A stretch of DNA of 64,000 bases from assembly GCF_004363095.1 (NCBI RefSeq), contig NZ_SNYO01000002.1, forward strand, positions 558,001 to 622,000, given 5' to 3'. This DNA is from Actinomycetospora succinea (lineage in GTDB: Bacteria; Actinomycetota; Actinomycetes; Mycobacteriales; Pseudonocardiaceae). The notes under the pieces were generated by a model that was given only the letters and a program-made list of their open reading frames with translations, was not told where the DNA came from and searched no databases. Of the stretch, positions 8,921-20,805 are shown in pieces. Made by a program: the position numbers and the translations under genes. How positions within the stretch are numbered: the first letter of the stretch is position 1; each line of letters begins with the position of its first letter.

Positions 8921-9838
8921 TCAGACTCTCCTCACGAGGGACACCGCGGCGTTGTCGATCAGGTGGGTGGTGCCGGCCCGGGCGGCGACCAGGAGCCGCG
9001 CGGGGCCGATGTCGGGGGTCGGGCCGAGGTCCTCGTCGCGCAGCTCGAGGTAGTCGACCTGCAGGGACGGCTCGGTGGCGAGGACCTCGCGAGCGGCGTC
9101 GAGGACCGCCTGCGGACCCTGCTCGCCGGCGTACTGCCCGGCCGCGAGCGCGGCGGACAGCACGACCGCGGCCTGGCGCTCGGTCTCGCCGAGGTAGGCG
9201 TTGCGGCTCGACAGGGCGAGGCCGTCGGGCTCGCGGACGGTCGGGACGCCGACGACGTGGATGTCGATGTCGAGGTCGCGCGCCATGCGGCGGATCAGCG
9301 TGAGCTGCTGGTAGTCCTTCTCGCCGAAGAACGCGACGTCCGCGACGGTGATCGCGAAGAGCTTGTTGACCACCGTGAGCATCCCGGCGAAGTGCCCCGG
9401 ACGCAGCGCGCCCTCGAGCTCGTCACCGAGCGGACCGGGGTGGATCGAGGTGGCGAAGCCGTCGGGGTACATGTCCTCGACCGACGGCGCGAAGACCAGC
9501 TCCACGCCCTCCTCGCGGCAGATCTCGAGGTCGGCCTCGAAGGCGCGCGGGTAGCGGTCGAAGTCCTCGTTCGGCCCGAACTGCCGCGGGTTCACGAAGA
9601 TCGACACGACGGTCGTGGCGCCGGGGACGCCGCGGGCACGGCGCATCAGCTCGCGATGGCCCTCGTGCAGGGCGCCCATGGTCGGCACGAGCGTCACGCG
9701 CCGCCCGCTCGTGCGCAGCGCGCGGGTGACCCGGCGCAGGCCGGCGGGGTCGCGGTGCACGGTCAGCCTGTCGGCGCTGTACTGCGGCCGCGCACGCCCG
9801 ACGAGGTCGTTCGTGCGCAGGCTGGAGGGTCGGGTCAC
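8921..9838 (-). CDS. panC: pantothenate synthetase (pantoate--beta-alanine ligase)
   Basis: Joins pantoate and beta-alanine using ATP to make pantothenate. It is 305 residues long, normal for the family. It carries [10 protein letters not shown] (residues 52-61, ATP-binding HxGH), the GEKDYQQL segment and LSSRNAYL near the C-terminal lid. The GTG at 9838 overlaps the stop of the preceding DUF2520 gene (GTGA), and panD starts one base after its stop, so all three are translationally coupled. The precursor D-pantoate genes (panB, panE) are not in the window, although the upstream DUF2520 protein is a reductase-fold relative of unknown role. Confidence 0.96.
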   Translation of the reverse strand: MTRPSSLRTNDLVGRARPQYSADRLTVHRDPAGLRRVTRALRTSGRRVTLVPTMGALHEGHRELMRRARGVPGATTVVSIFVNPRQFGPNEDFDRYPRAFEADLEICREEGVELVFAPSVEDMYPDGFATSIHPGPLGDELEGALRPGHFAGMLTVVNKLFAITVADVAFFGEKDYQQLTLIRRMARDLDIDIHVVGVPTVREPDGLALSSRNAYLGETERQAAVVLSAALAAGQYAGEQGPQAVLDAAREVLATEPSLQVDYLELRDEDLGPTPDIGPARLLVAARAGTTHLIDNAAVSLVRRV

Positions 9839-10803
9839 GGTCGGGGCCTCTCGAGGGCGGCCACCACGTCGTCCGCGGCGGCCGGGTCGACCAGTCCGCC
9901 GGCGCGGGCGCGCTCGGCGGTGCGCCGGGCCAGGGCCCGGTAGAGCGGGGCGGCGTCGGGCGCGCGCTCGTCGAGGTGACGCAGATGCGTCGCCACCGTG
10001 CCGGCGTCGCCGCGGACCACGGGCCCGGTCAGCGCGCGGTCGCCGTGGCGCAGCGCGTTGTCGAGCGCCGCCGACAGCAGCGGGGCGAGCACGCGCTCGG
10101 CGGGCTCGATGCCGGCGCCGGAGAGGATGTCGGCGGCCTCGCGCACGAGCGTGACCAGGTGGTTCGCGCCGTGGGCGAGCGCCGCGTGGTACAGCGGGCG
10201 CATCGCCTCGGGGATGCGGACGGGCTCGGCGCCCATCTCGACGACCAGCGCCTCGCCGACGAGCCAGGCCGCGTCGGCGTCCTCCCCCGGCCCCTCGGGG
10301 CCGGTGACGCCGACGCAGGCACCGGACAGGCGCGCGACGTCCTCGACGCGCCCGGTGACCGTCATCGCCGGGTGCAGCGCGATCGGCAGCACGGCGTGCT
10401 CGGCGGCGGGCGCCAGCACGCCGACCCCGGCCGCGCCGCAGGTGTGCACGACGATCTGGCCGGGGCGCAGGCACTCCGACGCGGCGAGCCCGCGCACGAG
10501 GCCCGGCAGCACGTCGTCGGGGACCGCCAGGATCGCGAGGTCCGCGCGCCGCACGACCTCGTCGGGCGGGAGGATCTCGGCGCCGGGCAGCAGCTCCTCG
10601 GCGCGGGCGCGCGAGGCGCGGGAGACCGCCGAGGCGGCGACGACCGTGTGGCCGGCGTTCGCGAGCGCGGCGCCCAGCACCGCGCCGACCCGCCCGGCGG
10701 AGACGACGCCGATCGCGAGCCGCGAGCCTTCGCGCGGGGTGGGGTGCGGAGCGGACCCGCCGCCCTCGTCCCACCGCCCGGCGCCCTCGCCGTCGGTGCC
10801 CAC
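9835..10803 (-). CDS. Rossmann-like / DUF2520 domain protein
   Basis: Probable NAD(P)-binding oxidoreductase-like protein of unproven activity. The N-terminal Rossmann fold ([26 protein letters not shown]) is followed by a C-terminal helical DUF2520 domain ([17 protein letters not shown] ... [10 protein letters not shown]), resembling pyrroline-5-carboxylate or ketopantoate reductases. It precedes panC with a 4-nt GTGA overlap, an arrangement conserved in actinobacteria including Mycobacterium tuberculosis, which points to CoA metabolism. Start choice is uncertain: GTG 10803 is used here, but GTGs at 10815 and 10872 are possible. The first ~25 residues before the Rossmann motif are not conserved-looking. 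Confidence 0.85.
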   Translation of the reverse strand: MGTDGEGAGRWDEGGGSAPHPTPREGSRLAIGVVSAGRVGAVLGAALANAGHTVVAASAVSRASRARAEELLPGAEILPPDEVVRRADLAILAVPDDVLPGLVRGLAASECLRPGQIVVHTCGAAGVGVLAPAAEHAVLPIALHPAMTVTGRVEDVARLSGACVGVTGPEGPGEDADAAWLVGEALVVEMGAEPVRIPEAMRPLYHAALAHGANHLVTLVREAADILSGAGIEPAERVLAPLLSAALDNALRHGDRALTGPVVRGDAGTVATHLRHLDERAPDAAPLYRALARRTAERARAGGLVDPAAADDVVAALERPRP

Positions 10804-11108
10804 GCGCCACCTCACTCGTTCGGCTCGTTCCCGTCCCGCTCCCGCGGGTACCGGACGATCACTGACGCCCACGGTAACCGTCCGGGGGCCCGGCGGCAGG
10901 CGCGGTGAGCGGGTTCACGCCGCGGGTGGCGGGGCAGCGAGGGACTCCCTCGCTGCCTGCCACGCCGGGCGGGGGGTCCCTCGCTCCCGGCGCGGTGATC
11001 GTGGCCACCCCGGTGCCGTGATCAGGGGCGACGCCACGCACCGCGGGCGGGCTCCCGGGTGCGTGAGGTCGCCCGTGATCTCTCGCCCGTCGCCTCGGGA
11101 GCGTCGCC
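10804..11108. other. intergenic region with clustered inverted repeats
   Basis: About 305 nt between the PrsW-like gene and the DUF2520 gene, both read leftwards. It holds a strong hairpin at 10926-10963, a third copy of the CCCTCGCT word just after it, and an imperfect dyad around 10995-11025 (TGATCGTGGCCACC opposite GGTGCCGTGATCA). No protein-coding gene is supported. Confidence 0.6.
10926..10963. terminator. long hairpin downstream of the PrsW-like gene
   Basis: Twelve-bp perfect arms GGCAGCGAGGGA / TCCCTCGCTGCC flank a single C. The stem is extended by outer GTGGC/GCCAC arms. It lies 3' of the PrsW-like gene and 5' of the DUF2520-panC operon, with no U-tract. It could be a GC-rich intrinsic-type terminator, or a member of a palindromic repeat family, since GCAGCG-type words recur at 12471-12523 and 26671-26721. 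Confidence 0.5.
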
Positions 11109-12389
11109 TCAGGTGCCGGGCGGACGGTGGGCGCCGCCGTGCGAGTGGGGTCCGGCGGGGCCCGGCGGCATCCCGGGCCCGTGCGGTCCCTGCGGCGACC
11201 CCGGCCACGACGCCTGCGGCGGACCGCCGGCTCCCGGCGGCGGGCCGGTGGGGCCCTGGACGCCCGGCGCGTTGACGGCGGCGAGGCGGGTGCGCACGAC
11301 GTTGTCGAGCAGCTCGGCGTGCCAGTCGGCGCGCGGCGGGAGCGCCCCCTTCTCGGCGCGGGCGCGCAGGAAGGCGAGCTCGGTGACGGCGTGCTGGTAG
11401 TCCTCGACGGCGCGGGCCGCCTGGCCGCCGGCGCGCCGGTGCACGGCGGTGCGCCAGCGGCGGCGACCGGCGAGGCTCGAGAGCAGCGGCACCTCGCTCG
11501 GCGCGATCCACCCCGCGGCGGCGAACCCCGGCATCTGGCGGGCGAGGACGTCGGCCTCGCGGCGTCGTTGCCACACGACGAGACCGATCATCCCGCCGAA
11601 CAGCGGCAGCATGATCAGCACGTAGACGCCGAAGAAGCCGGCCCCGAGCTGGGTCGACGAGTTCCACAGCGCGTGCAGGACCACCGCGAGCACGTAGCCG
11701 CCGAGGACCGCGAGCGTCCCGACGACCCGCGACCGGGCCTGCGAGGCGATGCCGACGCCGATCCCGATCATCGACGTGAAGAGCGGGTGCGCGAACGGGG
11801 AGAGCACTCCGCGCAGCACGAACGTCGCGAGCACCGCGGGGCCCACGGCGCCCTCGGCGTCGGCGAAGGCGCGGCCGAAGTAGATGATGTTCTCGGTGAA
11901 CGCGAACCCGGCGGCCGTGATCCCCGCGTAGACGACGCCGTCGACGATCCCGTCGAACTCGCGGCGCCGGACCAGCAGCAGGCCGACCACGAAGGCGCCC
12001 TTGACGAACTCCTCGACGAGCGGCGCCGAGATCACCGCGCCGATGACGTCGCCCTGACCCCGCCCGAGCAGCAGCTCCGCGGCGATGATCGCGCTGGAGT
12101 TGATGATGACGGCGACCAGCGCCGACAGCCCCGCGCCCCAGAGGAACGCCCCGAGCAGCAGGCGCGGGGGCTCGGGCTCGAACCGGTCGATCCACAGGAA
12201 CGTCGCGACGACCAGCGCCACCGGCAGCAGCGCGAGCACCACGCCGATGACGACGCCGACGGCCCCGATCTCGCTGCTCGCGAGCCCGATGGTGATCAGC
12301 GCGCAGATCCCGAGGACGATCAGGCCGACCACCGGCCAGACGAGCGTCCGACGCTGTTGCGGCGCCAGGCGGACGGGAGGGGCGATCAC
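11109..12389 (-). CDS. PrsW family intramembrane metalloprotease
   Basis: Polytopic membrane protein of 426 residues from GTG 12389. The first residues before that start are not conserved-looking. About eight hydrophobic segments occupy residues 15-275. All glutamic-type/CAAX-related protease motifs are present: EExxK (E126, E127, K130), FTEN (E166, N167), HPLFTS (H201) and HALWN (H239). In Bacillus, PrsW cleaves an anti-sigma factor; the substrate here is unknown and no sigma/anti-sigma pair is adjacent. The C-terminal ~140 residues are cytoplasmic-like and end in a Pro/Gly-rich tail. In M. tuberculosis the equivalent gene order (DUF2520 next to the DUF6779 gene) lacks this gene, so it looks like an insertion in a conserved block. 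Confidence 0.88.
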   Translation of the reverse strand: MIAPPVRLAPQQRRTLVWPVVGLIVLGICALITIGLASSEIGAVGVVIGVVLALLPVALVVATFLWIDRFEPEPPRLLLGAFLWGAGLSALVAVIINSSAIIAAELLLGRGQGDVIGAVISAPLVEEFVKGAFVVGLLLVRRREFDGIVDGVVYAGITAAGFAFTENIIYFGRAFADAEGAVGPAVLATFVLRGVLSPFAHPLFTSMIGIGVGIASQARSRVVGTLAVLGGYVLAVVLHALWNSSTQLGAGFFGVYVLIMLPLFGGMIGLVVWQRRREADVLARQMPGFAAAGWIAPSEVPLLSSLAGRRRWRTAVHRRAGGQAARAVEDYQHAVTELAFLRARAEKGALPPRADWHAELLDNVVRTRLAAVNAPGVQGPTGPPPGAGGPPQASWPGSPQGPHGPGMPPGPAGPHSHGGAHRPPGT

Positions 12390-12470
12390 CCTGCCGAAGG
12401 GTAACGACCCCTGCGGCGTCCGGCCTGCCCCAGGGGTGTCCGGATCACGACGCCGGCACCCGGTCGCGTC

Positions 12471-12523
12471 GCAGCGAACGTGGCGTTCGTGCACGTAGAA
12501 GCAGCGAACGGGCCGTTCGCTGC
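12471..12523. terminator. tandem hairpins between the DUF6779 gene and the PrsW-like gene
   Basis: Two adjacent inverted repeats. 12471-12492 is imperfect, with GCAGCGAACG opposite CGTTCGTGC. 12501-12523 is perfect, with 11-bp arms GCAGCGAACGG / CCGTTCGCTGC around one G. Both lie just 3' of the leftward DUF6779 gene. They may terminate its transcript; alternatively they are dispersed palindromic repeats. Confidence 0.5.
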
Positions 12524-12539
12524 CACCGGGGAGTGCCCG

Positions 12540-13400
12540 CTACGGGTCGCGTCGGCGCCGGCCGACGGTGCCGCCGGAGGCCGCGTGCGCGGCGAGGAGC
12601 TCGGCGACCGTGCGGCCCGAGGTCGCCGAGTCGGCGGGCGCCCGGCGGGGGCGGCGGTCCTCGGGCTCGTCGGGCGGCGGGTCGACGGGGCGCTGGTAGC
12701 CGGCGGAGCGGACGTACTGGTCGACGAACGACCCCGCGGCGAGCACCGACGGGTCGGCCTGCGGGACCTCGGGCGGCGGGGACACCGGGCGCACCGCGTG
12801 CACCGGGGCGGGCGCCCGTGGCGCCGGGGCGGTGGGCGCGGACGGCCGACGCGGCGCGGGCGGCGGGACGGGCGGGAGGCCCGGCTGCGGCCCGGAGTCG
12901 CCGACGACGCGCAGCCGCGGGGCGCGCGGGGGCGGCGCGAAGGCCGGGAGCCCGACGCCCTGCAGGGTCACGGCGTCGGCGCCGCTGCGGGCGCGGTCGA
13001 GCTCGTCGCGCAGCGACGCGACGTCCTCGCGGACCCGGACGGCGAGCTTCTCGGCCTCCTCGCGCGCGGCGACCTCGCGGGCCAGGCGCTCGTCGGCGTC
13101 GCGCTCGAGGGCGGCGATCCGCTCCTCGGCGTCCTCCTCGGCGGCGGCCAGCTCGTCGGCGGTCTCGCGGGCCTGGGCGGCGAGGGCGGCCTCGGTGCGG
13201 GCCCGGCGCGCCAGCACCACGCCCGCGAGCACCGCGGCCCACAGCGCGGCCACCACGGCCAGGCGCAGCAGGCGGGCGTCGTCGGAGAGGAGCACCGTCC
13301 CCCCGGCGAGGGCGGCGAGCACGGCCGCGGCGGCCACCAGCGCGACGCGTCGGCGGTCGGGGCCGGCGCGTCCGCGCTGCTCCCCGTCCGGGGTGCTCAT
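12540..13400 (-). CDS. DUF6779-like two-TM coiled-coil membrane protein
   Basis: 286 residues from ATG 13400. Two transmembrane helices (about 18-39 and 44-63) are followed by a highly charged Ala/Glu/Arg coiled coil (~65-135). A proline-rich region then leads to a short conserved-looking end (LAAGSFVDQYVRSAGYQRP). The function is unknown. Its place beside DUF3180 and the fol operon matches the conserved membrane gene Rv3604c in M. tuberculosis, so a cell-envelope or division role is conceivable but not shown. Confidence 0.75.
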   Translation of the reverse strand: MSTPDGEQRGRAGPDRRRVALVAAAAVLAALAGGTVLLSDDARLLRLAVVAALWAAVLAGVVLARRARTEAALAAQARETADELAAAEEDAEERIAALERDADERLAREVAAREEAEKLAVRVREDVASLRDELDRARSGADAVTLQGVGLPAFAPPPRAPRLRVVGDSGPQPGLPPVPPPAPRRPSAPTAPAPRAPAPVHAVRPVSPPPEVPQADPSVLAAGSFVDQYVRSAGYQRPVDPPPDEPEDRRPRRAPADSATSGRTVAELLAAHAASGGTVGRRRRDP

Positions 13401-13477
13401 CGCTGCAGCGTACCGAGCCGCCTCGTCCGTCCTGTTCCCCCCGCGGAGACGCCAGAGGGGTGACACCGCGCCGGCGG

Positions 13478-13960
13478 TCACGATCGTCCCCGGGCCGAGT
13501 CGCGGGGGTCGTCGCTGCGCGGGTCGTCGGGCGTGCGCAGGCTGTGCTCCAGCCACAGCCCCGCCCCGACGAGCACTGCCGACCCGACCACGCCGACCAC
13601 CGCGCTCGCGGTGTCCGCGCCGGCGGCGTCGACGCGGTCGCGCAGCGGGAGCACGTAGGCCAGGACGCCGAGCCACGCGCCGCCGATCAGGGACCCGGCG
13701 AGCGACGACGCCTTGGCCAGCGCGACGGCGCGGGCGGCGGCGAGCGCGTCGACCGGCCGCGCGCCCGGCCGGCGGCGGATGCGCGCGCGCAGGACGACGG
13801 CGAGCACGAGCTCGGCCAGCCCGAGCACCAGCGGGGTCAGCCCGGCGAGCAGGGGCAGGCGCGGGAACTCGCCGTAGGCCGCCTGCAGCAGCACGTTGAC
13901 CGCGAGGCCGGCGGCGACCGCGGCCACGATCAGCAGTGACGGGCTCGTGCTGGTCCTCAC
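13478..13960 (-). CDS. DUF3180 membrane protein
   Basis: 160 residues with four predicted transmembrane helices (around 8-30, 36-58, 85-107 and 118-138) and a charged C-terminal tail rich in Asp/Arg. The GTG at 13960 overlaps the folK stop (GTGA), so it is translationally coupled to the folate operon. This position is conserved in actinobacteria (M. tuberculosis Rv3605c). Its function is unknown. The operon context alone does not prove a folate role. Confidence 0.85.
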   Translation of the reverse strand: MRTSTSPSLLIVAAVAAGLAVNVLLQAAYGEFPRLPLLAGLTPLVLGLAELVLAVVLRARIRRRPGARPVDALAAARAVALAKASSLAGSLIGGAWLGVLAYVLPLRDRVDAAGADTASAVVGVVGSAVLVGAGLWLEHSLRTPDDPRSDDPRDSARGRS

Positions 13961-14463
13961 CGCGCCGCCTCGAGCTCTCCGTCGCGGCGCACCCCGTCGC
14001 GCTCGTCGGCCGGGAGCGCGGCGAGCAGGTCCGCGACCCGCCCCCGCCCGGCGACCTCGGCGTTCGGGTCGACGTCCAGCCACGGGACCAGCACGAACGC
14101 CCGCTCGTGGGCGCGCGGGTGCGGGAGCGTCAGCTCGGGGTCGTCGTCGGTGGTGCCGTCCACGTCGAGGACGTCGACGTCGAGCGTGCGCGGGCCCCAG
14201 CGCACGTCGCGGGTCCGCCCGGCGCGGCTCTCGGCGGCGCGGGCGCGGGTCAGCCAGTCGCGGGGACGCGACGCCGGGTCCTCGACGACGACGACCGCGT
14301 TGAGGAAGTCGTCCTGCTCGACCCCACCCCACGGCGCCGTCGCGTACACCGGCGACACCGCGACCACCCGCGCCCCGGCCGCGCGCAGGGTGGCGAGGGC
14401 GCCGCGCAGGTTCGCGGCCCGGTCGCCGATGTTGGAGCCCAACGAGAGGACGGCGCGGCTCAC
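13957..14463 (-). CDS. folK: 2-amino-4-hydroxy-6-hydroxymethyldihydropteridine diphosphokinase
   Basis: HPPK transfers pyrophosphate from ATP to 6-hydroxymethyl-7,8-dihydropterin, making the substrate of FolP. It is 168 residues, the normal size. It begins with the typical [11 protein letters not shown] and carries the HPPK signature [11 protein letters not shown] (89-99) and the downstream [15 protein letters not shown]. The GTG start at 14463 overlaps the folB stop by 4 nt. Fourth gene of the folE-folP-folB-folK run. Confidence 0.96.
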   Translation of the reverse strand: MSRAVLSLGSNIGDRAANLRGALATLRAAGARVVAVSPVYATAPWGGVEQDDFLNAVVVVEDPASRPRDWLTRARAAESRAGRTRDVRWGPRTLDVDVLDVDGTTDDDPELTLPHPRAHERAFVLVPWLDVDPNAEVAGRGRVADLLAALPADERDGVRRDGELEAAR

Positions 14464-14828
14464 GGGAGCCGCCGCTCGCGCCGCAGCACCACCGCGACGT
14501 CGTCGAACGGCACCGTGATCGGCGCCTGCGGCTTGTGCAGCGTGACCTCGACGGCCGCCACCCGGTCGTCCTCGAGCACCCGGTCGGCGACCTCGCCGGC
14601 CACCGCCTCGATCAGCCGCCGCGGCGGGCCGCCCACGATCGCCGCCGCACCCTCGGCCAGCGCGCCGTAGTCGACGGTGTCGACGAGGTCGTCCGAGGCC
14701 GCGGCCGCGGTGAGGTCGACGTCGAGCGCCAGGTCGAGGACGAAGTCCTGGCCGTCGCGGCGCTCGTGCTCGAACACCCCGTGGTGTCCGCGCACCCGCA
14801 GGCCCTTCACCTCGATGCGGTCGCTCAC
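14460..14828 (-). CDS. folB: dihydroneopterin aldolase
   Basis: Cleaves 7,8-dihydroneopterin to 6-hydroxymethyl-dihydropterin and glycolaldehyde. 122 residues starting at GTG 14828 (overlapping the folP stop as GTGA). It contains the substrate-binding [10 protein letters not shown] near the N-terminus and the active-site lysine segment [10 protein letters not shown] near residue 95. An upstream extension of the frame lies within folP and is not used. Immediately upstream of folK with another GTGA overlap. Confidence 0.95.
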   Translation of the reverse strand: MSDRIEVKGLRVRGHHGVFEHERRDGQDFVLDLALDVDLTAAAASDDLVDTVDYGALAEGAAAIVGGPPRRLIEAVAGEVADRVLEDDRVAAVEVTLHKPQAPITVPFDDVAVVLRRERRLP

Positions 14829-15709
14829 GGCTCGATCTCCGCCGGCGACGTCCCCCACGACCAGGCCGCGGCGACCGCGACCGCGTCCAGCGACGGCCCC
14901 ACCTCGTGCACGCGCACGCCCCACGCGCCGTTCGCCGCCGCGAGCGCGGAGACCGCCGCGGTGGCGATCTCGCGCCCGTCGGGCGGGCGGGGGGTGCCGT
15001 CGTCGTCGGCGAGCAGCGCCCCGAGGAACCGCTTGCGCGACGCCCCGATCAGCACCGGGAAGCCGAGCCCGGTGAACACCGGGAGCTTGCGCAGCAGCTG
15101 CCAGTTGTGCGCCGCGGTCTTGGCGAAGCCCAGCCCCGGGTCGAGGACCAGCAGCGACGGGTCGACGCCCGCGAGCACCGCCCGGTCGACCTGCTCGACC
15201 ATCTCGGCGCGCACCTCGCCGACCACGTCCTCGTAGGAGGCGAGGGCTGTCATCCGGTTGCTGGGCCCGCGCCAGTGCATGATCACCCACGGCACGCCGG
15301 TCTCGGCGACCGTGCGGGCCATGTGCGGGTCGGCGAGGCCCCCGGACACGTCGTTGATCATCGTGGCGCCGGCCTCGACCGCCGCCGCCGCGACCGCCGC
15401 GCGCGTGGTGTCGACGCTGACCCGCACGCCGTCCGCGACCAGCTCGCGGATCACCGGCACCACGCGCTCCGTCTCGGTCGCGGCGTCGATCCGCTCGGCC
15501 CCCGGGCGCGTCGACTCGCCGCCGACGTCGACGAGGTCGGCGCCGCGGCGGTGCAGCTCGATGCCGTGGCCCACGGCGTGGTCGCGGTCGAGCCAGCGAC
15601 CGCCGTCGGAGAACGAGTCGGGCGTCACGTTGAGCACGCCCATGACGACGCAGCGCCCCGGCTCCGGGAGGCGGTGGGCGCGGGCTGTCGGGTCGGGCGG
15701 ACCGCCCAC
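14825..15709 (-). CDS. folP: dihydropteroate synthase
   Basis: Condenses 6-hydroxymethyl-dihydropterin pyrophosphate with p-aminobenzoate to dihydropteroate; the sulfonamide target. TIM-barrel protein of 294 residues with all signatures: [11 protein letters not shown] (27-37), GGESTRPG (63-70), DTTR (100-103), LDPGLGFAK and [11 protein letters not shown] 15709 is one base after the folE stop. It is a single-function DHPS; folB and folK are separate downstream genes. Confidence 0.96.
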   Translation of the reverse strand: MGGPPDPTARAHRLPEPGRCVVMGVLNVTPDSFSDGGRWLDRDHAVGHGIELHRRGADLVDVGGESTRPGAERIDAATETERVVPVIRELVADGVRVSVDTTRAAVAAAAVEAGATMINDVSGGLADPHMARTVAETGVPWVIMHWRGPSNRMTALASYEDVVGEVRAEMVEQVDRAVLAGVDPSLLVLDPGLGFAKTAAHNWQLLRKLPVFTGLGFPVLIGASRKRFLGALLADDDGTPRPPDGREIATAAVSALAAANGAWGVRVHEVGPSLDAVAVAAAWSWGTSPAEIEP

Positions 15710-15710
15710 G

Positions 15711-16385
15711 TCAGCCGCTCCGGATGAGGTTGAGGGCCTCCGCCCGCGTGCTGGCCGAGGTCTTGAAGATGCCGCGGACCGCGGACGTCGTGGTGCGGGC
15801 GCCGGGCTTGCGGACGCCGCGCGCCGACATGCACTGGTGCTCGGCGTCGATCACCACGAGCGCGCCCCGGGTGTCGAGCTTGGTGTCGAGGGCGTCGGCC
15901 ACCTGGCTGGTCAGGCGCTCCTGGACCTGCGGGCGGCGGGCGTAGAGGTCGACGAGCCGGGCGAGCTTGCTCAGCCCGGTGACGTGGCCCTGCGGACCCG
16001 GGATGTAGGCGACGTGCGCGACCCCGTGAAAGGGCAGCAGGTGGTGCTCGCACATCGAGAACATCGGGATGTCGCGGACGAGCACGAGCTCCTCGTGGTC
16101 CTCGGAGAACGTGCGCTCGAGGACCAGCGACGGGTCGGTCCGGAGGCCGGCGAAGAGCTCGCGGTACGAGCGCGCCACCCGCGCCGGGGTGTCGCGCAGG
16201 CCCTCGCGGTCCGGGTCCTCGCCGATGGCGAGGAGCAGCTCGCGCACGGCGGCCTCGGCGCGCGGGGCGTCGAAGCCCTCCCACTCCGGGGCCAGGACGT
16301 CGCCCACCGGGCCCCCGGCGCCGTCGTCGGTGGGGCGCACCCGGGTGTCACCCAGATCGCCGTCCAGCTCCTGACTGGTCGTCAC
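15711..16385 (-). CDS. folE: GTP cyclohydrolase I
   Basis: First folate-pathway enzyme: GTP to 7,8-dihydroneopterin triphosphate plus formate. 224 residues. The zinc ligands and active site are visible as CEHH (C112-H115) and HQC (H183, C185), with the [22 protein letters not shown] core. The N-terminal ~35 residues are a variable charged extension. The GTG at 16385 lies 73 nt downstream of the ftsH stop, and folP follows one base after its own stop. ftsH-folE adjacency is conserved in actinobacteria. Confidence 0.96.
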   Translation of the reverse strand: MTTSQELDGDLGDTRVRPTDDGAGGPVGDVLAPEWEGFDAPRAEAAVRELLLAIGEDPDREGLRDTPARVARSYRELFAGLRTDPSLVLERTFSEDHEELVLVRDIPMFSMCEHHLLPFHGVAHVAYIPGPQGHVTGLSKLARLVDLYARRPQVQERLTSQVADALDTKLDTRGALVVIDAEHQCMSARGVRKPGARTTTSAVRGIFKTSASTRAEALNLIRSG

Positions 16386-16458
16386 GTCTCCCTCGCGGTC
16401 TCCCTCGACCCGACCGGCGCGCCCGTCCGGGCGGCGCCGGCCATCTCAGCCTCGGCCG

Positions 16459-19059
<2,601 letters not shown>

Positions 19060-19214
19060 GCGGTTGCGGCCTCCAGGCGGCCCTCGACCCTCCCCGGGTG
19101 GACCCTGCGGTCGGTGTCAGTCGTCTCGGCTCCGGGTCCGCGCACGCACGGACGTCCGTGGGGCCCTGATCTGCTCAATGTACCCCCCGGTCACGACACC
19201 GGTCCGGGCGCGAC

Positions 19215-20786
19215 TCAGCGCCGTCGGCGCGACGTCCCGAACAGCCCGCGGGTGATCTCGCGGCCGAGCTGGCTCGCCAGCGAGCGCACGAAGGACTTCA
19301 CGGCCGGGTTCGCCATCGCCTTCTCGACCATCCCCGGCTCCTCGTCCTGCGACGGCGGCGGCGCCTGGGGCGGCGCCGGCTGCGGGGGCTGCCCCTCGGG
19401 CACCGGCGCGGCGGGCGGGGCGGCGGGCGCGCCCGTGGCCCCCGTCGCGGCCGAGAGCTTCTCGTAGGCCGACTCGCGGTCCAGCGGCACGCCGTACTTG
19501 CCCCACAGCGGCGACGCCTTCGCCGCCTCGGTGACGGCCGGCTCGCCGATCGCGGCCATCAGCGAGCGCGGCGCCCGCACCCGCGTCCAGGCCACCGGCG
19601 TCGGCGCCCCGCGCTCGGAGAGGACGGTGACGATCGCCTCGCCGGTGCCGAGCGAGGTCAGCGAGGTCTCGATGTCGTAGACCAAGGACTTCGGGTAGGT
19701 GCGCGCGGTGCGCGAGAGCGCCTTCTGGTCGTCCGGGGTGAAGGCGCGCAGCGCGTGCTGTACCCGGGCGCCGAGCTGCGAGAGGACGTCGTTGGGGACG
19801 TCGGTGGGCTGCTGGGTGCAGAAGAAGACGCCGACGCCCTTGGAGCGGATGAGCTTCACCGTCTGCTCGATGCGGTCGAGGAACGCCTTCGACGCGTCGG
19901 CGAAGAGCAGGTGCGCCTCGTCGAAGAAGAAGACGAGCTTGGGCTTGTCGATGTCGCCGGCCTCGGGGAGGTCCTCGAAGAGCTCGGCGAGCAGCCACAT
20001 GAGGAACGTGGAGTAGAGCATCGGGTCGGCCTGCTGGTCGGCGAGCTCCAGCAGCGTCACCCTGCCCTTGCCGTCGCCCTCGACGGCGAGCAGGTCGGCC
20101 GGGTCGAACTCGGGCTCGCCGAAGAACTTGTCGCCGCCGCGGGCCTCGAGGTTGACCAGCGCCCGCAGGATCACGCCGGCCGTCGACGTCGAGACCCCGC
20201 CGATGCCCTTGAGCGCCTCCTTGCCCTCGTCGGACAGGAGGTGCTGGATGACCGAGCGCAGGTCCTTGGTGTCGAGCAGCGCGAGGCCCTGCTGGTCGGC
20301 CCAGTGGAAGATCAGGCCGAGCGTCGACTCCTGGGTGTCGTTGAGCCCCAGCACCTTCGACAGCAGGATCGGCCCGAAGCCCGTGATCGTCGCGCGGACC
20401 GGGACGCCGATCCCCTCGCCGAGCGAGAGGAACTGCACGGGGTACGCGGTCGGCGTCCAGTCGTCGCCGGTGTCGGTGGCGCGCTGGGTGACGCGGTCGT
20501 TGCTCTCCCCCGCGCGGGCGAGACCCGAGAGGTCGCCCTTGATGTCGGCGAGCAGCACCGGCACACCGTTGCCGGAGCACTGCTCGGCGAGGTTCTGCAG
20601 CGTCTTGGTCTTGCCGGTGCCCGTCGCGCCCGCCACCAGCCCGTGGCGGTTCAGCGTCGCGAACGGGATCCGGACCCGGGCGCCGGGGTCGACGGTCCCG
20701 TCGACGACGACGGCCCCGATCTCGAGGGCCGCGCCCTCGGTCGCGTACCCGGCGGCGATCTCTGCAGCAGCTCCCTGGTCGGCCAC
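19215..20786 (-). CDS. HerA-like ATPase (DUF853)
   Basis: 523-residue P-loop ATPase of the HerA/FtsK superfamily. The Walker A GATGTGKT (53-60) and hhhhDE Walker B FFFDEAH (286-292) are clear. Arginine-containing segments and GSKGVGVFFCTQQ-type sensor strands follow (here KGVGVFFCTQQPTD). Family members are annotated as helicase HerA-like, but DNA translocation by DUF853 proteins is not well established. The tail (~440-523) is Pro/Gln-rich then basic, ending in RRRR. GTG 20786; it follows the small membrane-protein gene by 19 nt and is the last gene before ftsH, probably part of the efflux operon transcript. Confidence 0.88.
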   Translation of the reverse strand: MADQGAAAEIAAGYATEGAALEIGAVVVDGTVDPGARVRIPFATLNRHGLVAGATGTGKTKTLQNLAEQCSGNGVPVLLADIKGDLSGLARAGESNDRVTQRATDTGDDWTPTAYPVQFLSLGEGIGVPVRATITGFGPILLSKVLGLNDTQESTLGLIFHWADQQGLALLDTKDLRSVIQHLLSDEGKEALKGIGGVSTSTAGVILRALVNLEARGGDKFFGEPEFDPADLLAVEGDGKGRVTLLELADQQADPMLYSTFLMWLLAELFEDLPEAGDIDKPKLVFFFDEAHLLFADASKAFLDRIEQTVKLIRSKGVGVFFCTQQPTDVPNDVLSQLGARVQHALRAFTPDDQKALSRTARTYPKSLVYDIETSLTSLGTGEAIVTVLSERGAPTPVAWTRVRAPRSLMAAIGEPAVTEAAKASPLWGKYGVPLDRESAYEKLSAATGATGAPAAPPAAPVPEGQPPQPAPPQAPPPSQDEEPGMVEKAMANPAVKSFVRSLASQLGREITRGLFGTSRRRR

Positions 20787-20805
20787 GGGGGCAGGCTAGC
20801 GGTGC

